Shown here: piece after piece, positions 51,819-60,407 of the stretch
Layout of the letters: the number at the start of each line of letters is the position of its first letter
Position numbering within the stretch: position 1 is the stretch's first letter
NCBI GenBank assembly: GCA_045543495.1
Contig: JAZQMO010000015.1
Span: forward strand, 62,001-126,000
Length of the DNA: 64,000 nt
Direction of reading: 5' to 3'
Source of the DNA: RGIG5579 sp045543495
Lineage (GTDB): Bacteria; Bacillota; Clostridia; Oscillospirales; SIG627
Position numbers and translations under genes: made by a program
Notes under the pieces: generated by a model
Told to the model about the DNA's origin: nothing
The model's input: only the letters and a program-made list of their open reading frames with translations
Database searches by the model: none

Positions 51819-52540
51819 AAGATCTCCTCCTTCTTCATCACAGGGCCTTCCTTGCAAATTCTCTTGTAGCCGGTAATGGTTTTGCAGGAGCATCCCATAC
51901 AAGCACCGAAGCCGCACCCCATTCTTTCTTCAAAGCTCATTTGACCCGAGGTAGCGGAGGCTTTATAAACCGCCTTCAGCATAGGCTCGGGGCCGCAGGT
52001 ATAAAAATAAGAATAAGTCAAATCCTTCAAGACATCGGTTACAAAGCCCTTTGAACCGCAGGAGCCGTCAACCGTGGTGACGAAAACCTCAGCCCCCAGG
52101 GCTCGAAATTCATTTTCGTAAAAAACTTCATTCTTGGTATTAAAACCAAGGATCACCTGAACTTTTTTACCTTCTGAAATCAGCTTTTTCGCAAGCAGAT
52201 ACAAGGGAGGAACACCGACTCCGCCGCCGATCAAAACGGGAGCGTCTCCCGACAGGGCGGTGTCATAGCCGTTTCCGAGACCGGTCAAAACATCAAGCTC
52301 CCCTTCCTTCATTTGAGAAAGCTTTGCGGTTCCCTTTCCCACGACCTTATAGAGAATGGTAACGACACCGTCATTCAGATCGCAAACAGAAATGGGGCGT
52401 CTCAAAAACAGCCCGTCCAACTGAATGTTGATAAACTGGCCGGGAGATGTAATGGCGCTCACATCTCCGGCAAGCTTCATTTGATATACAGAATCCGTCA
52501 GCGGAATATTTTCCGTAATCTTCAAAACAACTTGTTTCAT
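51806..52540 (-). CDS. pyrK: Dihydroorotate dehydrogenase electron-transfer subunit
   Basis: FAD and [2Fe-2S] protein that passes electrons from PyrD to NAD. 244 residues from ATG 52540, with GAGG in the overlap with carB; earlier ATGs at 52561 and 52558 lie inside carB. FLRRPISVCDL (FAD), IGGGVGVPPLYLLAK (NAD site) and the cluster motif CGFGACMGCSC with a later Cys are all visible. Confidence 0.95.
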   Translation of the reverse strand: MKQVVLKITENIPLTDSVYQMKLAGDVSAITSPGQFINIQLDGLFLRRPISVCDLNDGVVTILYKVVGKGTAKLSQMKEGELDVLTGLGNGYDTALSGDAPVLIGGGVGVPPLYLLAKKLISEGKKVQVILGFNTKNEVFYENEFRALGAEVFVTTVDGSCGSKGFVTDVLKDLTYSYFYTCGPEPMLKAVYKASATSGQMSFEERMGCGFGACMGCSCKTITGYKRICKEGPVMKKEEILWED

Positions 52541-52550
52541 TCCGTCCTCT

Positions 52551-55500
52551 TTATGCATCAATGGTAGAAATGGTCAGTGTGGTTTCCTCCAGCACATCCA
52601 AAAGAACACGAACGGTATCCAAAGCCGTAAAGATCGTAACATTGTTTTCCGTTGCAAAGGCACGGATCTGAGAGCCGTCGTTTAATTGATTGCTGTCGCC
52701 GATGTCACGGGTATTGATTACATACGCCACGTGACCCTGACGAAGAGCATCGGGAATTTCGTTGCTACCGTCGGTAATCTTTTGCAGAACACGGGTTCTG
52801 ATTCCGTTTTCCTTCAGGAATTTGGCAGTACCTGCCGTTGCTTCAATGTTAAATCCAAGGTTGTAGAAGCGGCGGATCAGAGGAAGAGCCTCTTCCTTAT
52901 CCTTATCGGCAATGGTGGCAAGCACGGTGCCGTAGTTCTGAAGTCTTGTGCCGGAGGCCTGCAGTGCCTTATACAGGGCACGGTTCAGCTTATCGTCGTA
53001 ACCGATGGCCTCACCGGTAGATTTCATTTCGGGAGAAAGGTAGGCATCAAGACCACGGATCTTGCTGAAGGAGAACACGGGAACCTTAACATACCAGCGC
53101 TCCTTCTCATCGGGATAAATATCAAAGATCCCCTGCTCCTTCAGACTCTTTCCGAGGATCGCCTCAGTGGCGATGTCAGCAAGGCTATAGCCCGTTGCTT
53201 TGGACAGGAAGGGAACGGTACGGGAGGATCTGGGGTTTACCTCAATGATGTAAACATCTTCCTTTTCATCCACAATAAACTGAATGTTATAAAGACCCAC
53301 AATACCGATTCCAAGGCCAAGCTTCTTTGCATACTGAAGAATGATGCCTTTCACCTTATCGGAAATACTGAAGGTGGGATAAACGCTGATGGAGTCACCG
53401 CTGTGAACGCCGGTGCGCTCAACCAATTCCATAATACCGGGCACAAACACGTTTCTGCCATCGCAAATGGCATCCACCTCAACCTCTTTGCCCTGAATAT
53501 ATTTGTCAACCAAAACAGGCTTGTCTTCATCAATCTCAACCGCCGTCTTCAAATAGTGACGAAGCTGCTCCTCGTTGGCAACGATCTGCATGGCTCTGCC
53601 ACCCAAAACAAAGCTGGGGCGAACCAAAACGGGATAGCCGATCTCTGCGGCCGCGGCAATACCGTCCTCAATCTTGGTAACAGCCTTGCCCTTAGGCTGG
53701 GGAATTCCGAGACTGTGAAGGATCTTCTCAAAGCTGTCACGGTTCTCCGCTCTTTCAATGGCCGCACAGTCCGTGCCGATGATCTTGACACCTCTCTGCA
53801 TCAAGGGTTCCGCCAAATTGATGGCGGTCTGTCCTCCGAGTGACGCAATGACTCCCTCGGGCTTTTCAAACTCGATGATGTTCATCACATCCTCTGCCGT
53901 CAAGGGCTCAAAGTAAAGCTTGTCGGCAGTGGTATAGTCGGTAGAAACCGTTTCGGGGTTGTTGTTGATAATAATAGCCTCGTAGCCGCATTTCTTAATG
54001 GTGGTAACGGCGTGAACGGTAGAATAGTCAAATTCAACGCCCTGACCGATACGAATGGGTCCCGCACCAAGTACAACGATCTTCTTACGATCGGTCAGAC
54101 GGGAAGCATTCTCTCCACTGTAAGAGGAATAGAAATACGGAATGTACGCACCTGTGTGGCAGGTATCCACCATACGGTACACAGGGAACATATTTTCTTT
54201 TTTGCGAAGTTGATAAATTTCAATCTCCTTCATATTCCAAAGACGGGCAATAAACCAGTCGCCAAAGCCCATCTTCTTAGCCTCAAGAAGAACCTTGACA
54301 TCGCCGCAGTTCTCCTTCAGCTTCTTTTCCATATTCACGATATTGACAACCGCATCCAAGAAATAAGGAGTGATCTTGGTTAATTCGTGAATTTCCTCTA
54401 CACTGACACCGAGACGAACAAGCTCTGCGATACAGAAGATGGTATCATCCTTAAACTCGGAAAGATAAGCCTTCAAGGTGTCAACATCCTTCCCTTCAAA
54501 TTTGGGAAGGGTCAAGTGCTTTGCTCCGGTTTCCAAGGAACGGATGGATTTAAGGAAGCACTCCTCCAAATTGGAGCCAATTCCCATAATCTCACCGGTT
54601 GCCTTCATCTGGGTACCGAGAGTGTTGGGAGCGGTGGCAAACTTATCGAAGGGGAATCTGGGAAGCTTGGCAATGACATAATCAAGGCTGGGCTCAAAGG
54701 CGGCATTGGTATTGGCAATGGCAATATCCTCAAGAGCCATTCCTACTGCGATCTTTGCCGTTACTCTGGCAATGGGATAACCACTGGCCTTGGATGCCAA
54801 AGCAGAAGAACGGGATACACGGGGATTGACCTCAATCAGGAAGTACTCGCTGGAATGAGGATTCAGCGCAAACTGAACATTACAGCCACCCTCGATCTTC
54901 AATTCACGAATAATCTTAATGGCGCTGTCATTGAGCATTTTTTGGTCTTTCTCGCTGAGGGTCATAATAGGTGCCACGACGATGGAGTCACCGGTATGAA
55001 CACCGACGGGGTCAACATTTTCCATACCGCAGATGGTAATGGCGTGGTCATTGGAGTCACGCATTACCTCAAACTCGATTTCCTTGTAACCCTTCACACT
55101 CTTTTCGATCAAAACCTGAGAAACGGGAGAAAGCTTGAAGGCATTGGTTCCAATCTCGATCAGATCTTCTTCGTTATAAGCAAAGCCGCCACCGGTACCG
55201 CCAAGGGTAAAGGCAGGACGAAGCACAACGGGATAACCGATTCTTTCGGCCGCTTCCTTGGCTTCCTCCAAGGAATAGGTAATCTCAGAAGGAATGGTGG
55301 GTTCTCCGATAGACTGACAAAGCTCTTTGAAAAGCTCTCTGTCCTCTGCTCTTTCAATGCTCTTGGAGCTGGTGCCCAAAAGCTCCACACCGCACTCCTT
55401 CAAAATTCCCTTTTTCTCAAGCTGAATAGCAAGATTGAGTCCGGTTTGACCGCCGATACCGGGAACGATGGCATCCGGTCTTTCATAGCGGAGGATTTTG

Positions 55501-55724
55501 GCAATATATTCCAGTGTCAAAGGCTCCATATAGACCTTGTCTGCAATGGTAGTATCGGTCATAATCGTAGCAGGATTGGAGTTACAAAGTACAACCTCAT
55601 AACCCTCTTCCTTCAATGCAAGACAAGCCTGAGTGCCTGCATAGTCAAATTCAGCGGCCTGACCGATCACGATGGGACCGGAGCCGATGATCAGTATTTT
55701 TTTCAAATCTGTACGCTTTGCCAT
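52551..55724 (-). CDS. carB: Carbamoyl-phosphate synthase, large subunit
   Basis: 1057 residues with two homologous ATP-grasp halves (1-400 and 555-935) and the C-terminal MGS allosteric domain (about 940-1057). LIIGSGPIVIGQAAEFDYAG, PAFTLGGTGGG and the second-half VLVRPSFVLGGRAM are typical. The small subunit gene carA is not next to it and not in the window, which is unusual for a pyr operon. It would supply both PyrB and ArgF. Located between pyrC (29 bp upstream) and pyrK. Confidence 0.97.
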   Translation of the reverse strand: MAKRTDLKKILIIGSGPIVIGQAAEFDYAGTQACLALKEEGYEVVLCNSNPATIMTDTTIADKVYMEPLTLEYIAKILRYERPDAIVPGIGGQTGLNLAIQLEKKGILKECGVELLGTSSKSIERAEDRELFKELCQSIGEPTIPSEITYSLEEAKEAAERIGYPVVLRPAFTLGGTGGGFAYNEEDLIEIGTNAFKLSPVSQVLIEKSVKGYKEIEFEVMRDSNDHAITICGMENVDPVGVHTGDSIVVAPIMTLSEKDQKMLNDSAIKIIRELKIEGGCNVQFALNPHSSEYFLIEVNPRVSRSSALASKASGYPIARVTAKIAVGMALEDIAIANTNAAFEPSLDYVIAKLPRFPFDKFATAPNTLGTQMKATGEIMGIGSNLEECFLKSIRSLETGAKHLTLPKFEGKDVDTLKAYLSEFKDDTIFCIAELVRLGVSVEEIHELTKITPYFLDAVVNIVNMEKKLKENCGDVKVLLEAKKMGFGDWFIARLWNMKEIEIYQLRKKENMFPVYRMVDTCHTGAYIPYFYSSYSGENASRLTDRKKIVVLGAGPIRIGQGVEFDYSTVHAVTTIKKCGYEAIIINNNPETVSTDYTTADKLYFEPLTAEDVMNIIEFEKPEGVIASLGGQTAINLAEPLMQRGVKIIGTDCAAIERAENRDSFEKILHSLGIPQPKGKAVTKIEDGIAAAAEIGYPVLVRPSFVLGGRAMQIVANEEQLRHYLKTAVEIDEDKPVLVDKYIQGKEVEVDAICDGRNVFVPGIMELVERTGVHSGDSISVYPTFSISDKVKGIILQYAKKLGLGIGIVGLYNIQFIVDEKEDVYIIEVNPRSSRTVPFLSKATGYSLADIATEAILGKSLKEQGIFDIYPDEKERWYVKVPVFSFSKIRGLDAYLSPEMKSTGEAIGYDDKLNRALYKALQASGTRLQNYGTVLATIADKDKEEALPLIRRFYNLGFNIEATAGTAKFLKENGIRTRVLQKITDGSNEIPDALRQGHVAYVINTRDIGDSNQLNDGSQIRAFATENNVTIFTALDTVRVLLDVLEETTLTISTIDA

Positions 55725-55753
55725 TTTTTCCTCCTAACGCCGAAGGCGATAAT

Positions 55754-56965
55754 TTACTTATTTCTATATACTTCTTTATTTTGATAAACCGTCAAGCAGC
55801 ATTTGCCGAAGAGCTGTTCCCCTTCAAACGGTGTTGCCCTCCCGGCAGATAAAAATTCAGAGGGATCCACAGTCCACTGAGCATCAAGATCCCAAACCGT
55901 GTAGCCACAATCAGCTTCAAATCCAAACCGTTTTCTTGGATTTATGCTCATCAGCTGAATCAGTTTTTCAAGAGAGAGAATATTTTTCTTTACGAGTCTT
56001 GTATACAAAAGAGAGAATGCAGTTTCAAGGCCAACGATACCAAAAGCACTCCCCTCCAATCCTTTAGCCTTCTCTTCTGCGGAATGGGGAGCATGATCCG
56101 TAGCGATCATATCAACGGTACCGTCAAAAAGCCCCTCCAAAAGCGCAATCCGATCTGCCTCGGAGCGAATAGGAGGATTCATTTTGAATCTCCCCTCTTC
56201 TTTTAGATCCATATCGTTCAAAACAAGGTAGTGCGGGCCAACCTCGCAGGAAACATCAAGACCTGCTTTTTTGGCTTCCCGTATCAAGGAAACACTTTCT
56301 TTTGTGGAAATGTGACACACGTGGTACGACACCCCTGTTTTTGCAACAAGCTTCAAGTCACGCTCGATCTGCTGATACTCACTTTCACTGCAGATGCCGC
56401 GATGCCCATGAAGACGGGCGTATTCTCCGTCATGAATATAACCGCCGTGCAAAAGATCATTGACCTCGCAATGGGCAACGATCTTTTTTCCAAGGCTTTT
56501 GGCTTTCACCATGGCCTTTTCCATCAATTCGTCGCTCTGAACTCCTCTGCCGTCATCGGAGAAGGCGCAGACAAACGGTGCTATGGCATCCATCTCAGAA
56601 AGGGTCTGCCCCATCTGGCCGATTGTAATAGAGCCGTAAGGCACGGTTTGTATGGCAGAATCCCGCTCAATCAGATCCAGCTGCAAACGCAGATTGGCAA
56701 GGGTATCGGGAACGGGCTTCAAATTCGGCATGGTGCAAACCGTGGTATAACCGCCGTGAGATGCCGCCATAGAGCCGGACAAAATGGTCTCTTTATAAGA
56801 AAAGCCCGGCTCTCGAAAATGCACATGCACATCGCAAAAGCCGGGAAAAGCATACAAATCGTGGTCACAGCAAAGGCTGGTAGCGGTAGGAAGAGACAGT
56901 GTTCCCACGGTAGAAGGTTCAAAGCCGATGAATTTCATTTTCTGAAGTCCCAGTTGATTCTTCAT
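55754..56965 (-). CDS. pyrC: Dihydroorotase
   Basis: Closes carbamoyl aspartate to dihydroorotate. 403 residues, class I (AllB-like) type. Metal motif DVHVHFREPG, SFSDDGRGVQ, HCE, HVCHIS and the late ATDHAPH. First gene of the pyrimidine operon; AAAGGAG precedes the start. The leader upstream is an attenuator. Confidence 0.95.
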   Translation of the reverse strand: MKNQLGLQKMKFIGFEPSTVGTLSLPTATSLCCDHDLYAFPGFCDVHVHFREPGFSYKETILSGSMAASHGGYTTVCTMPNLKPVPDTLANLRLQLDLIERDSAIQTVPYGSITIGQMGQTLSEMDAIAPFVCAFSDDGRGVQSDELMEKAMVKAKSLGKKIVAHCEVNDLLHGGYIHDGEYARLHGHRGICSESEYQQIERDLKLVAKTGVSYHVCHISTKESVSLIREAKKAGLDVSCEVGPHYLVLNDMDLKEEGRFKMNPPIRSEADRIALLEGLFDGTVDMIATDHAPHSAEEKAKGLEGSAFGIVGLETAFSLLYTRLVKKNILSLEKLIQLMSINPRKRFGFEADCGYTVWDLDAQWTVDPSEFLSAGRATPFEGEQLFGKCCLTVYQNKEVYRNK

Positions 56966-56978
56966 TGCCTTCTCCTTT

Positions 56979-57058
56979 CAAAAAAACCTGCCCCAAGGAC
57001 AAGTTTATCGTGATTAATCTCTTTCTTACCCCAATGTAAGAAACACACATTTATAATT
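56979..57058 (-). promoter_or_regulatory. Attenuator leader of the pyr operon
   Basis: The leader has a first hairpin (57022-57043: TTTCTTAC with GTAAGAAA, loop ATTGGG) and a terminator (56985-57005: AACTTGTCC with GGGCAGGTT, loop TTG, then TTTTTTT) before the pyrC ribosome site. GGGTAAG of the first hairpin can instead pair with CTTGTCC of the terminator, giving an alternative antiterminator. No PyrR-binding consensus and no clear leader peptide were found. Confidence 0.7.
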
Positions 57059-57064
57059 TTATAG

Positions 57065-57093
57065 ATTATACAACTTTCGCTATATTTTGTCAA
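57065..57093 (-). promoter_or_regulatory. Promoter of the pyr operon
   Basis: TTGACA (57088-57093), 17-bp spacer, TATAAT (57065-57070) on the minus strand; exact consensus. Confidence 0.9.
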
Positions 57094-57107
57094 CTCCCTT
57101 TGACATG

Positions 57108-57151
57108 AAAAAAGGGAAATTTCATCCAAAAAATTGAACAAAAATTTCCCT
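57108..57151 (-). terminator. Terminator after radC
   Basis: AGGGAAATTT and AAATTTCCCT form a 10-bp stem around a 19-base A/T-rich loop, followed on the minus strand by TTTTT. It lies 28 bp after the radC stop and upstream of the pyr promoter. Confidence 0.75.
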
Positions 57152-57178
57152 GATTTCAGAGCTGAAATCGTGAAAATA

Positions 57179-57928
57179 TCAAACCTCTTCCACGGAAGCG
57201 ATTCTTTGTCTGTCGTTTTCGTGCAGTAGATCGTAAATGTAATCAAAGGATTCTTTTTCGACGCTGGAAAAGTGATTCTCTCCGATGACAAAGTGATCGA
57301 TCAAAACCACATTCATTTGCAAGAGAAAATTTTTCAGCTTATTGGTTGTATTCAAATCCTCGGAGGAGGCAATGGGCAATCCGTGGGGATGATTGTGAGC
57401 AAACACCAAATAAGCAGCCTTATGGTGAACCGCCGCATCGCAAAGCTTACGAAAGGAAAAAGCAACGGAGTTGAGATCCCCTTCGTGAATCACCTCAGAG
57501 CCGCAATAGCTGAGGCTATTATCATAAAACACCGCATAGGCTTGCTCCACATCAAGCCCCGCAAAATGAAGAACAAGATCCTGCCCCATTTGGGTATATT
57601 CCGGCAATTTCTTCTCGGGACGAAAGCGGTCTTTATAATATCTCTTGGCAACCGCAGGATACGACAGGATCAGACTCGCCGCATTCTCTCCGATACCTTC
57701 TACCTGACAAAGCTCATCCAAGGTGGCATCAAACACCTTGGATAGAGAACCAAAGCGATCGATGAGAGCGTGAGCAAGCTCATTGGTGTCCTTTCTCGGA
57801 ATGGCAAAAAACAGGATCAATTCCAGAATATTGTGATCCTCAAAATGATCCAGACCCTCCCGATGAAAACGCCTTTTTAATTTTAATCGGTGACCGCTGT
57901 GCGGATTTTCCTTCTTTTCTTTTGTCAT
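57179..57928 (-). CDS. radC: RadC family (JAB/MPN) protein
   Basis: 249 residues from ATG 57928 with GAGGGG just upstream; a longer frame reaches into the capA promoter region and is hydrophobic nonsense. N-terminal UPF0758-type part, helix-hairpin-helix VEGIGENAASLILS and the JAMM metal motif YLVFAHNHPHGLPIASSED. The protein family is widely conserved but its role is not settled; it was once linked to DNA repair. Its metal site looks intact, so hydrolytic activity is possible. Confidence 0.93.
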   Translation of the reverse strand: MTKEKKENPHSGHRLKLKRRFHREGLDHFEDHNILELILFFAIPRKDTNELAHALIDRFGSLSKVFDATLDELCQVEGIGENAASLILSYPAVAKRYYKDRFRPEKKLPEYTQMGQDLVLHFAGLDVEQAYAVFYDNSLSYCGSEVIHEGDLNSVAFSFRKLCDAAVHHKAAYLVFAHNHPHGLPIASSEDLNTTNKLKNFLLQMNVVLIDHFVIGENHFSSVEKESFDYIYDLLHENDRQRIASVEEV

Positions 57929-57956
57929 AAACCCCTCATACAAAAACAAAAAACTG

Positions 57957-57985
57957 TTGAAATAGAACAAAACTTGTAGTATAAT
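57957..57985 (+). promoter_or_regulatory. Promoter of the capA-like gene
   Basis: TTGAAA (57957-57962), 17-bp spacer, TATAAT (57980-57985) on the plus strand, followed by a leader of about 55 bases. Confidence 0.8.
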
Positions 57986-58047
57986 AGGAACCGTACTTGA
58001 TATCATCATCCATTTTACATAAAGAATCAATACTCAAAGGAGAACGT

Positions 58048-59595
58048 ATGAAATCCAAAATCATCAGTTCCGTATTGTGCGTAGCAGTTCTTTTTGCAAC
58101 TGCATTTATGATCTACTATTCCCCCTCCGAGGCTCCATCGGAAGAAACAAAGGAATCTGAAGAAAACGCTACCCTCCCGAGCGAATCGGACGCCGTCGTA
58201 ACAAGAGCCTACGTCATTGAAGCGGCACACGATGCAGAGGATGTAATCCATCAGCTCGCCTTCGGTGCCGGCAAATCCTACGAAAGCGAAATGAATAGTC
58301 TTTCGCTCCGTCTGCAAAAAAGTGCTGACTACTTAAAGGATACCCTTCAGGACTATTACGGTGCAAGCTACTTTACCAAATTGAGCGAGGTATTCAGCGA
58401 AATTACAAATTCGCCCTTTCAAAGTACCTCTGATTTTTCATCTCGCGCCGCTCGCATCTTAACGGAGATCGAAAATGCATATCCCGCCGAGGCTGCTGCC
58501 ATTCAGGATGAAAACCACCCCGATACTCCGATGTACTACCCCAAGTTTGACACAAGCGCAGGCGGATCATATTCTCTTGCACTTCTTTGCATTTTCCGTC
58601 AGCAATATGCCGCAAGTCAAAATCAGATCCTTCTGACCTTCGGAGGAAATGTTGCTTTCGGTGATACACTTCTTTCCTCTGCAGCCGATAACAGCTTTAA
58701 GAATGAGCTTGCAAGCATGGGCGGTCTTTACCCTCTGCAAAACCTTTCCTCCATCCTCAGAACGGATGATATCAGCTTTGCCAATCTGCAAGCTCCCCTT
58801 ACAACCGAAATGACCACCGACAACAGTGACAAAATCAAGGGAATTCCGGATTATGCCAAGCAGATCAAAAACTGCGGTTTGGATGTTTTGTCCATTTCCG
58901 ATCCCGAGCTGATCGGTTACGGCGAGAACGGAAAAACCGATACCATCCGCGCCTTAAATGAAGCAGAGATCAGCTTTACGGATGAAGGAACCATCTGCTA
59001 TGTGAAGACAGATCTTGGTATCGTGGCTTATCTTACTTATGACATTATAGAGGAAATTCAAGGGAATGTCAATCTGAACTATATCGAAGCTCCCAAGCAG
59101 GATATTGCCGCCGCACGCGAAGCCGGGGCAGCCATTGTAGTCGTGCATTTCAACTGGATCACCACCATGAAGAACTCCGTTGCTGCTTGCACGGCACAGG
59201 TTCAGACCACCCGTTCCGCCATTGACAACGGTGCCGATCTTGTGTTTGGCTCGCATCAGGGCTTTTCCTCCTCGGTGGAACAGTACAAAGGAATCAATAT
59301 TGTATATTCTGCAGGAAATCTATTTACCAAGGGTACCGAGGATGCACCTTCCTTTTTGGTTCAACAAGCCTTCTCCTTAAACGAAGAAGGAAAGGCTGTT
59401 CCCGGTGAGATCACCTTCATCCCCGTGGGAAGCACCGGCGGAAGCAACGCACTTCCCTACCTGAAATTGGATTCGGCTTCTGCCAATCAATTGAAGAATG
59501 ATCTTGTGTCATGGTCCAGATCCCTGCGTTACGGTATCAACAAGCGAAACACCTTTACTACGGATCATATTCAGGTCATTTCCATTGAAAAATAA
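58048..59595 (+). CDS. CapA-like extracytoplasmic protein with degenerate active site
   Basis: 515 residues from ATG 58048 (AAAGGAG six bases before). An N-terminal membrane anchor or signal (5-24) is followed by a Ser/Glu-rich linker, then a helical region (55-150), then a CapA/PGA-synthesis type metallophosphatase-like fold (195-510). Family motifs are recognisable but altered: FGGNVAFGD (198-206, normally with Asp-Ile/Val), SFANLQAP where NLE is usual, HFNW where HWG is usual, GSHQG where GHHPH is usual, and YSAGNLF for YSLGNF. So the fold seems kept while metal ligands are lost. It may bind a polymer or cell wall rather than cut it. Has its own promoter and terminator. Confidence 0.85.
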   Translation: MKSKIISSVLCVAVLFATAFMIYYSPSEAPSEETKESEENATLPSESDAVVTRAYVIEAAHDAEDVIHQLAFGAGKSYESEMNSLSLRLQKSADYLKDTLQDYYGASYFTKLSEVFSEITNSPFQSTSDFSSRAARILTEIENAYPAEAAAIQDENHPDTPMYYPKFDTSAGGSYSLALLCIFRQQYAASQNQILLTFGGNVAFGDTLLSSAADNSFKNELASMGGLYPLQNLSSILRTDDISFANLQAPLTTEMTTDNSDKIKGIPDYAKQIKNCGLDVLSISDPELIGYGENGKTDTIRALNEAEISFTDEGTICYVKTDLGIVAYLTYDIIEEIQGNVNLNYIEAPKQDIAAAREAGAAIVVVHFNWITTMKNSVAACTAQVQTTRSAIDNGADLVFGSHQGFSSSVEQYKGINIVYSAGNLFTKGTEDAPSFLVQQAFSLNEEGKAVPGEITFIPVGSTGGSNALPYLKLDSASANQLKNDLVSWSRSLRYGINKRNTFTTDHIQVISIEK

Positions 59596-59599
59596 GTTC

Positions 59600-59630
59600 A
59601 AGGAGGCTGCAAAACAGCCTCCTTTCTTTC
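59600..59630 (+). terminator. Terminator after the capA-like gene
   Basis: AAGGAGGCTG and CAGCCTCCTT form a 10-bp stem with a five-base loop, followed by TCTTTC. It lies 4 bp after the stop codon. Confidence 0.8.
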
Positions 59631-59636
59631 CATAAC

Positions 59637-59665
59637 TTGTCAAACAAAGGATAGTACGATATAAT
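59637..59665 (+). promoter_or_regulatory. Promoter of tcdA and the ABC-F gene
   Basis: TTGTCA (59637-59642), 17-bp spacer, TATAAT (59660-59665) on the plus strand, with a leader of about 22 bases before tcdA. Confidence 0.75.
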
Positions 59666-59693
59666 ATAGAAAAACTCGGAAAGCGTATAAAAT

Positions 59694-60407
59694 ATGGATA
59701 AAGATATACATCTACGAACAAAACCTCTCCTGAAAGAAGAAGGCATTGACGCCCTGAATCATTCCCATGTAATCGTTTTCGGTCTCGGCGGTGTGGGCGG
59801 CCACGCTGTGGAGGCGCTGGCAAGAAGCGGTGTTGGGACGCTCACGCTTGTGGATCCCGAATGTTATGATTGGTCCAACATGAACCGTCAGTTATTTGCG
59901 ACGGTCAATACCGTAGGAATGAAAAAGACGGAAGCCACGGCAAACAGAATTCGAGAAATTGCGCCCGATTGCATGATTCGCACGTTTCCCTTTTTTTATA
60001 CGAAAGATACAGAACCCGAGGGCCTCTTTGATGGAGTGGATTACATTTTAGATGCCATTGACTCGGTGCCGTCTAAGCTTGATCTTATTAATCGTGCAAA
60101 CGAATTAAATATTCCCATCATTGCAAGCATGGGAACGGGAAATAAGCTGGACCCCACCGCTTTTTGTGTGTCTGATATCTATAAAACGAGCGTATGTCCC
60201 TTGGCCAAAAAGGTACGTCTTGCTTGCAAGAAAAAAGGAATTCGTAAATTGAAGGTGGTTTATTCTACCGAAGAACCGAAAATCAAAGGACTTGAAAAAG
60301 AAAATCAAGGATTTACCCCTGCCAGCACAAGCTTTGTACCGGGTGTGGCGGGAATGATCCTTGCAGGTGAAATCATAAAGGATATTACAAAAGTATGTTT
60401 ATCTTAG
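59694..60407 (+). CDS. tcdA: tRNA threonylcarbamoyladenosine dehydratase
   Basis: Makes cyclic t6A37 in tRNA from t6A; an E1/ThiF-like ATP-dependent enzyme. 237 residues, with VFGLGGVGGHAVEALARSG, the Asp in TLVDPECYDWSNMNRQL and ILDAIDSVPSKLDLI. Length and RTSDIYKTSVCPLAKKVR-like region fit TcdA (YgdL) better than MoeB or ThiF, which carry Cys pairs. AUG lacks a strong ribosome site (only AAAG upstream). The downstream gene overlaps by 13 nt. Confidence 0.93.
   Translation: MDKDIHLRTKPLLKEEGIDALNHSHVIVFGLGGVGGHAVEALARSGVGTLTLVDPECYDWSNMNRQLFATVNTVGMKKTEATANRIREIAPDCMIRTFPFFYTKDTEPEGLFDGVDYILDAIDSVPSKLDLINRANELNIPIIASMGTGNKLDPTAFCVSDIYKTSVCPLAKKVRLACKKKGIRKLKVVYSTEEPKIKGLEKENQGFTPASTSFVPGVAGMILAGEIIKDITKVCLS

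Noticed and set aside
56979..57093. PyrR binding loop in the pyr leader
   Set aside because: The usual anti-antiterminator consensus around UCCNGNGAGG was not found; only a generic attenuator could be supported.
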